A stretch of DNA of 7,614 nucleotides, taken from positions 1-7,614 of the forward strand of contig VSNY01000187.1 in assembly GCA_009774535.1 (NCBI GenBank), read 5' to 3'. The notes under the pieces were generated by a model. The model was not told the DNA's origin, made no database searches, and was given only the letters and a program-made list of their open reading frames with translations. The stretch is from Lachnospiraceae bacterium. GTDB lineage: Bacteria > Bacillota > Clostridia > Lachnospirales > Lachnospiraceae. The number at the start of each line of letters is the position of its first letter. The first letter of the stretch is position 1. The translations under genes were made by a program, and so were the position numbers. Shown piece by piece: positions 6,328 to 7,614 of this stretch.

Positions 6328-7203
6328 ATGTATATCATTCAATTTATCAGAGGGTTTTGTATGGCGCTTGCAGACAGTGTGCCGGGCGTTTCCGGAGGGA
6401 CGATTGCGTTTCTGCTTGGATTTTACGATCAGTTTATCAGCTCGATCGATGATCTGCTGCGTGGGAATATGGAAAAGAAAAAGCAGGCGCTGATCTTTCT
6501 TTTGAAATTGGGGATTGGCTGGGCATGCGGCATGGTCATGGCGGTTCTGGTGCTGACCAGTGTGTTTGAATCAAATATTTATGCGATTAGTTCTATGTTT
6601 ATCGGATTTATTATACTGGCGATTCCGATTGTAGTCAAAGAAGAAAAAGAGTCGCTGCAGGAAAAGCCGGGAGCTGCCTTGTTTGCCCTGGTTGGAGCTG
6701 CCGTTGTCTGCGCCATTACGTATTTTAATCCAGTCTCCGGCGGAAGCAGCATGAATCTGGAACATCTGGACGTGCGGCTTGGGATCTATGTATTCCTGGC
6801 CGGGGCAATCGCGATCTCAGCTATGGTGCTGCCTGGAATCTCCGGTTCTACGCTGCTTTTGATTATGGGACTGTACCTGCCGGTAATTACGGCAATTAAA
6901 GATATACTGCATTTTGACTTTGGAGCGTTTCCGACCGTATTTTTATTTGGCTGCGGGATACTGGTCGGGGTATTCAGCGTTGTCAAGCTGATCCGCAAGG
7001 CGCTGGAACGGTTCCGGCCGCAGACCATTTACCTGATTATCGGGCTGATGCTTGGCTCTGTCTACGCAGTGATCAAAGGGCCGGAAACACTGGATACGCC
7101 GCAGGAAGCGCTGTCGTTTGGGACATTTAACATTTTGTTTTTTGTGATTGGCGGGGCAGTGATCTTGGGACTGCAGAAATTAAAGGATGTGCGGGAAGTA
7201 TAG
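6328..7203 (+). CDS. DUF368 membrane protein, predicted polyprenyl-phosphate transporter (PopT family)
   Basis: Integral membrane protein of 291 residues with about eight hydrophobic segments. Two copies of the DUF368 signature are visible: ADSVPGVSGGTIAFLLGFY at 15-33 and SAMVLPGISGSTLLLIMGLY at 164-183, so the protein is an internally duplicated, pseudo-symmetric fold. DUF368 proteins (PopT) have been described as one of two broadly conserved families that return undecaprenyl phosphate across the cytoplasmic membrane for reuse in cell-wall and surface-polymer synthesis; the other is the DedA family (UptA). That role is assigned here by family only. The start is supported by AAAGAGG at 6315-6321, six bases before the ATG. 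It follows hisC by 13 bp and is probably co-transcribed with it. No intrinsic terminator with a U tract follows, but a strong hairpin stands at 7220-7247. Confidence 0.88.
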   Translation: MYIIQFIRGFCMALADSVPGVSGGTIAFLLGFYDQFISSIDDLLRGNMEKKKQALIFLLKLGIGWACGMVMAVLVLTSVFESNIYAISSMFIGFIILAIPIVVKEEKESLQEKPGAALFALVGAAVVCAITYFNPVSGGSSMNLEHLDVRLGIYVFLAGAIAISAMVLPGISGSTLLLIMGLYLPVITAIKDILHFDFGAFPTVFLFGCGILVGVFSVVKLIRKALERFRPQTIYLIIGLMLGSVYAVIKGPETLDTPQEALSFGTFNILFFVIGGAVILGLQKLKDVREV

Positions 7204-7219
7204 AATAGAGAATCAGAAT

Positions 7220-7247
7220 AGCTGCTGCGGGTAATTCTGCGGCAGCT
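7220..7247. terminator. Strong hairpin without U tract after the DUF368 gene
   Basis: AGCTGCTGCGGG (7220-7231) pairs along its whole length with TCTGCGGCAGCT (7236-7247), with three G-U pairs, around a TAAT loop. A terminator is expected at this spot, 17 bases after the DUF368 stop, but GACAAGTGG follows instead of a T run. It could be a terminator cut off by a later insertion, an mRNA 3'-end stabiliser, or a leader structure of the next gene, whose ribosome binding site begins 15 bases downstream. Confidence 0.45.
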
Positions 7248-7277
7248 GACAAGTGGTTATATGGAGGCAAATAGAAA

Positions 7278-7614
7278 ATGCAGATTTGGTTAGGAGTAGA
7301 AAACTTTGCAAAGATTGAGCATGCAAAAGTATGTATGAATCGTTATACATTATTGGTTGGACAGAATAATAGTGGTAAGACATTTTTGATGCAGTTGATG
7401 CAAGGAGTAACGTCAAAGTTAGCAAGCCTGATGGATGTAGATGTAATGGATGTTTTTTTCAGGAACATGCTGTGGAATATGATTCTTATATGCTTTCAAG
7501 TAAAAATATTGAACTGTTTGTCAGCTATTTAAATGATAAATTGTCCAAAGAAAAGAACAATATTGTCAGAGAAATATTTGGGAAAGATATTTCTATTGAT
7601 AAATTGTATATTGA
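7278..7614 (+). pseudogene. AAA/OLD-like P-loop ATPase, N-terminal part, frame broken at a T7 run and cut by the window edge
   Basis: The start at 7278 is supported by GGAGG at 7263-7267. The N-terminus has the pattern of RecF/OLD/AAA_15-type ATPases: a short beta-strand lead (GVENFAKIEHAKV, residues 6-18) followed by TLLVGQNNSGKT, a Walker A motif at residues 28-35. In the starting frame a stop occurs at 7530-7532 after 84 codons, and residues 62-84 do not look like a continuation. If the frame moves by -1 within the T run at 7453-7459, translation continues from CAG at 7460 with QEHAVEYDSYMLSSKNIELF and stays open for 51 codons to the window edge. So the gene carries a one-base deletion, a phase-variable tract, a programmed -1 shift (T TTT TTC at 7454-7460), or a sequencing error. 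The DNA is visibly AT-richer than the genes to its left. No specific function can be assigned; related ATPases occur in DNA repair and in phage defence. Confidence 0.7.

Noticed and set aside
1..7614. CRISPR array, tRNA gene or insertion sequence
   Set aside because: No regularly spaced repeats, no cloverleaf-like sequence, and no transposase ORF or matching terminal inverted repeats were seen.

Overview
The window looks like chromosomal DNA from a low-to-mid-GC Firmicute, most probably a gut clostridium of the Lachnospiraceae type. Reasons: strong AGAGG/AAAGG-type ribosome binding sites before every gene, tight gene spacing, a long class II (Firmicutes-type) GalT paired with GalK, and the style of the M19 dipeptidase, AUR1-like PAP2 protein and DUF368 protein. 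This placement is inference from gene content, not from a marker gene.

Layout: (1) 131-1063 (+) an M19 membrane-dipeptidase-family metallopeptidase. (2) 1178-1900 (-) an integral membrane PAP2/AUR1-like phosphatase, convergent with the dipeptidase; between the two lies a perfect 22-bp inverted repeat that probably acts as a shared terminator. (3) 1901-2366, a 466-bp divergent control region with a good minus-strand promoter for the PAP2 gene, two plausible plus-strand promoters for galK, and several small repeats or palindromes. (4) 2367-5081 (+) a galK-galT operon closed by a clear Rho-independent terminator. (5) 5256-7203 (+) hisC followed 13 bp later by a DUF368 gene, a predicted polyprenyl-phosphate transporter, apparently one transcript. 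(6) 7278-end (+) the start of an AT-rich gene for a P-loop ATPase of the RecF/OLD/AAA_15 type. Its reading frame is broken at a run of seven T, and the correct frame continues open to the window edge.

How the genes work together: GalK and GalT are consecutive steps of the Leloir pathway (galactose to galactose-1-phosphate, then exchange with UDP-glucose); the epimerase GalE is not in the window. HisC carries out an aminotransferase step of histidine synthesis but stands apart from other his genes. The DUF368 and PAP2 proteins are both membrane proteins of families that handle lipid-linked phosphates, although they are in separate transcripts and no joint role can be read from the sequence. 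The dipeptidase is probably housekeeping peptide turnover.

Most of the window is ordinary metabolism. The part most worth a second look is the right edge (7204-7614): a hairpin without a U tract, an abrupt drop in GC, and an ATPase start with a possible -1 frameshift or phase-variable T tract. This may be the edge of an accessory, possibly defence-related, module, but only about 110 codons are visible.
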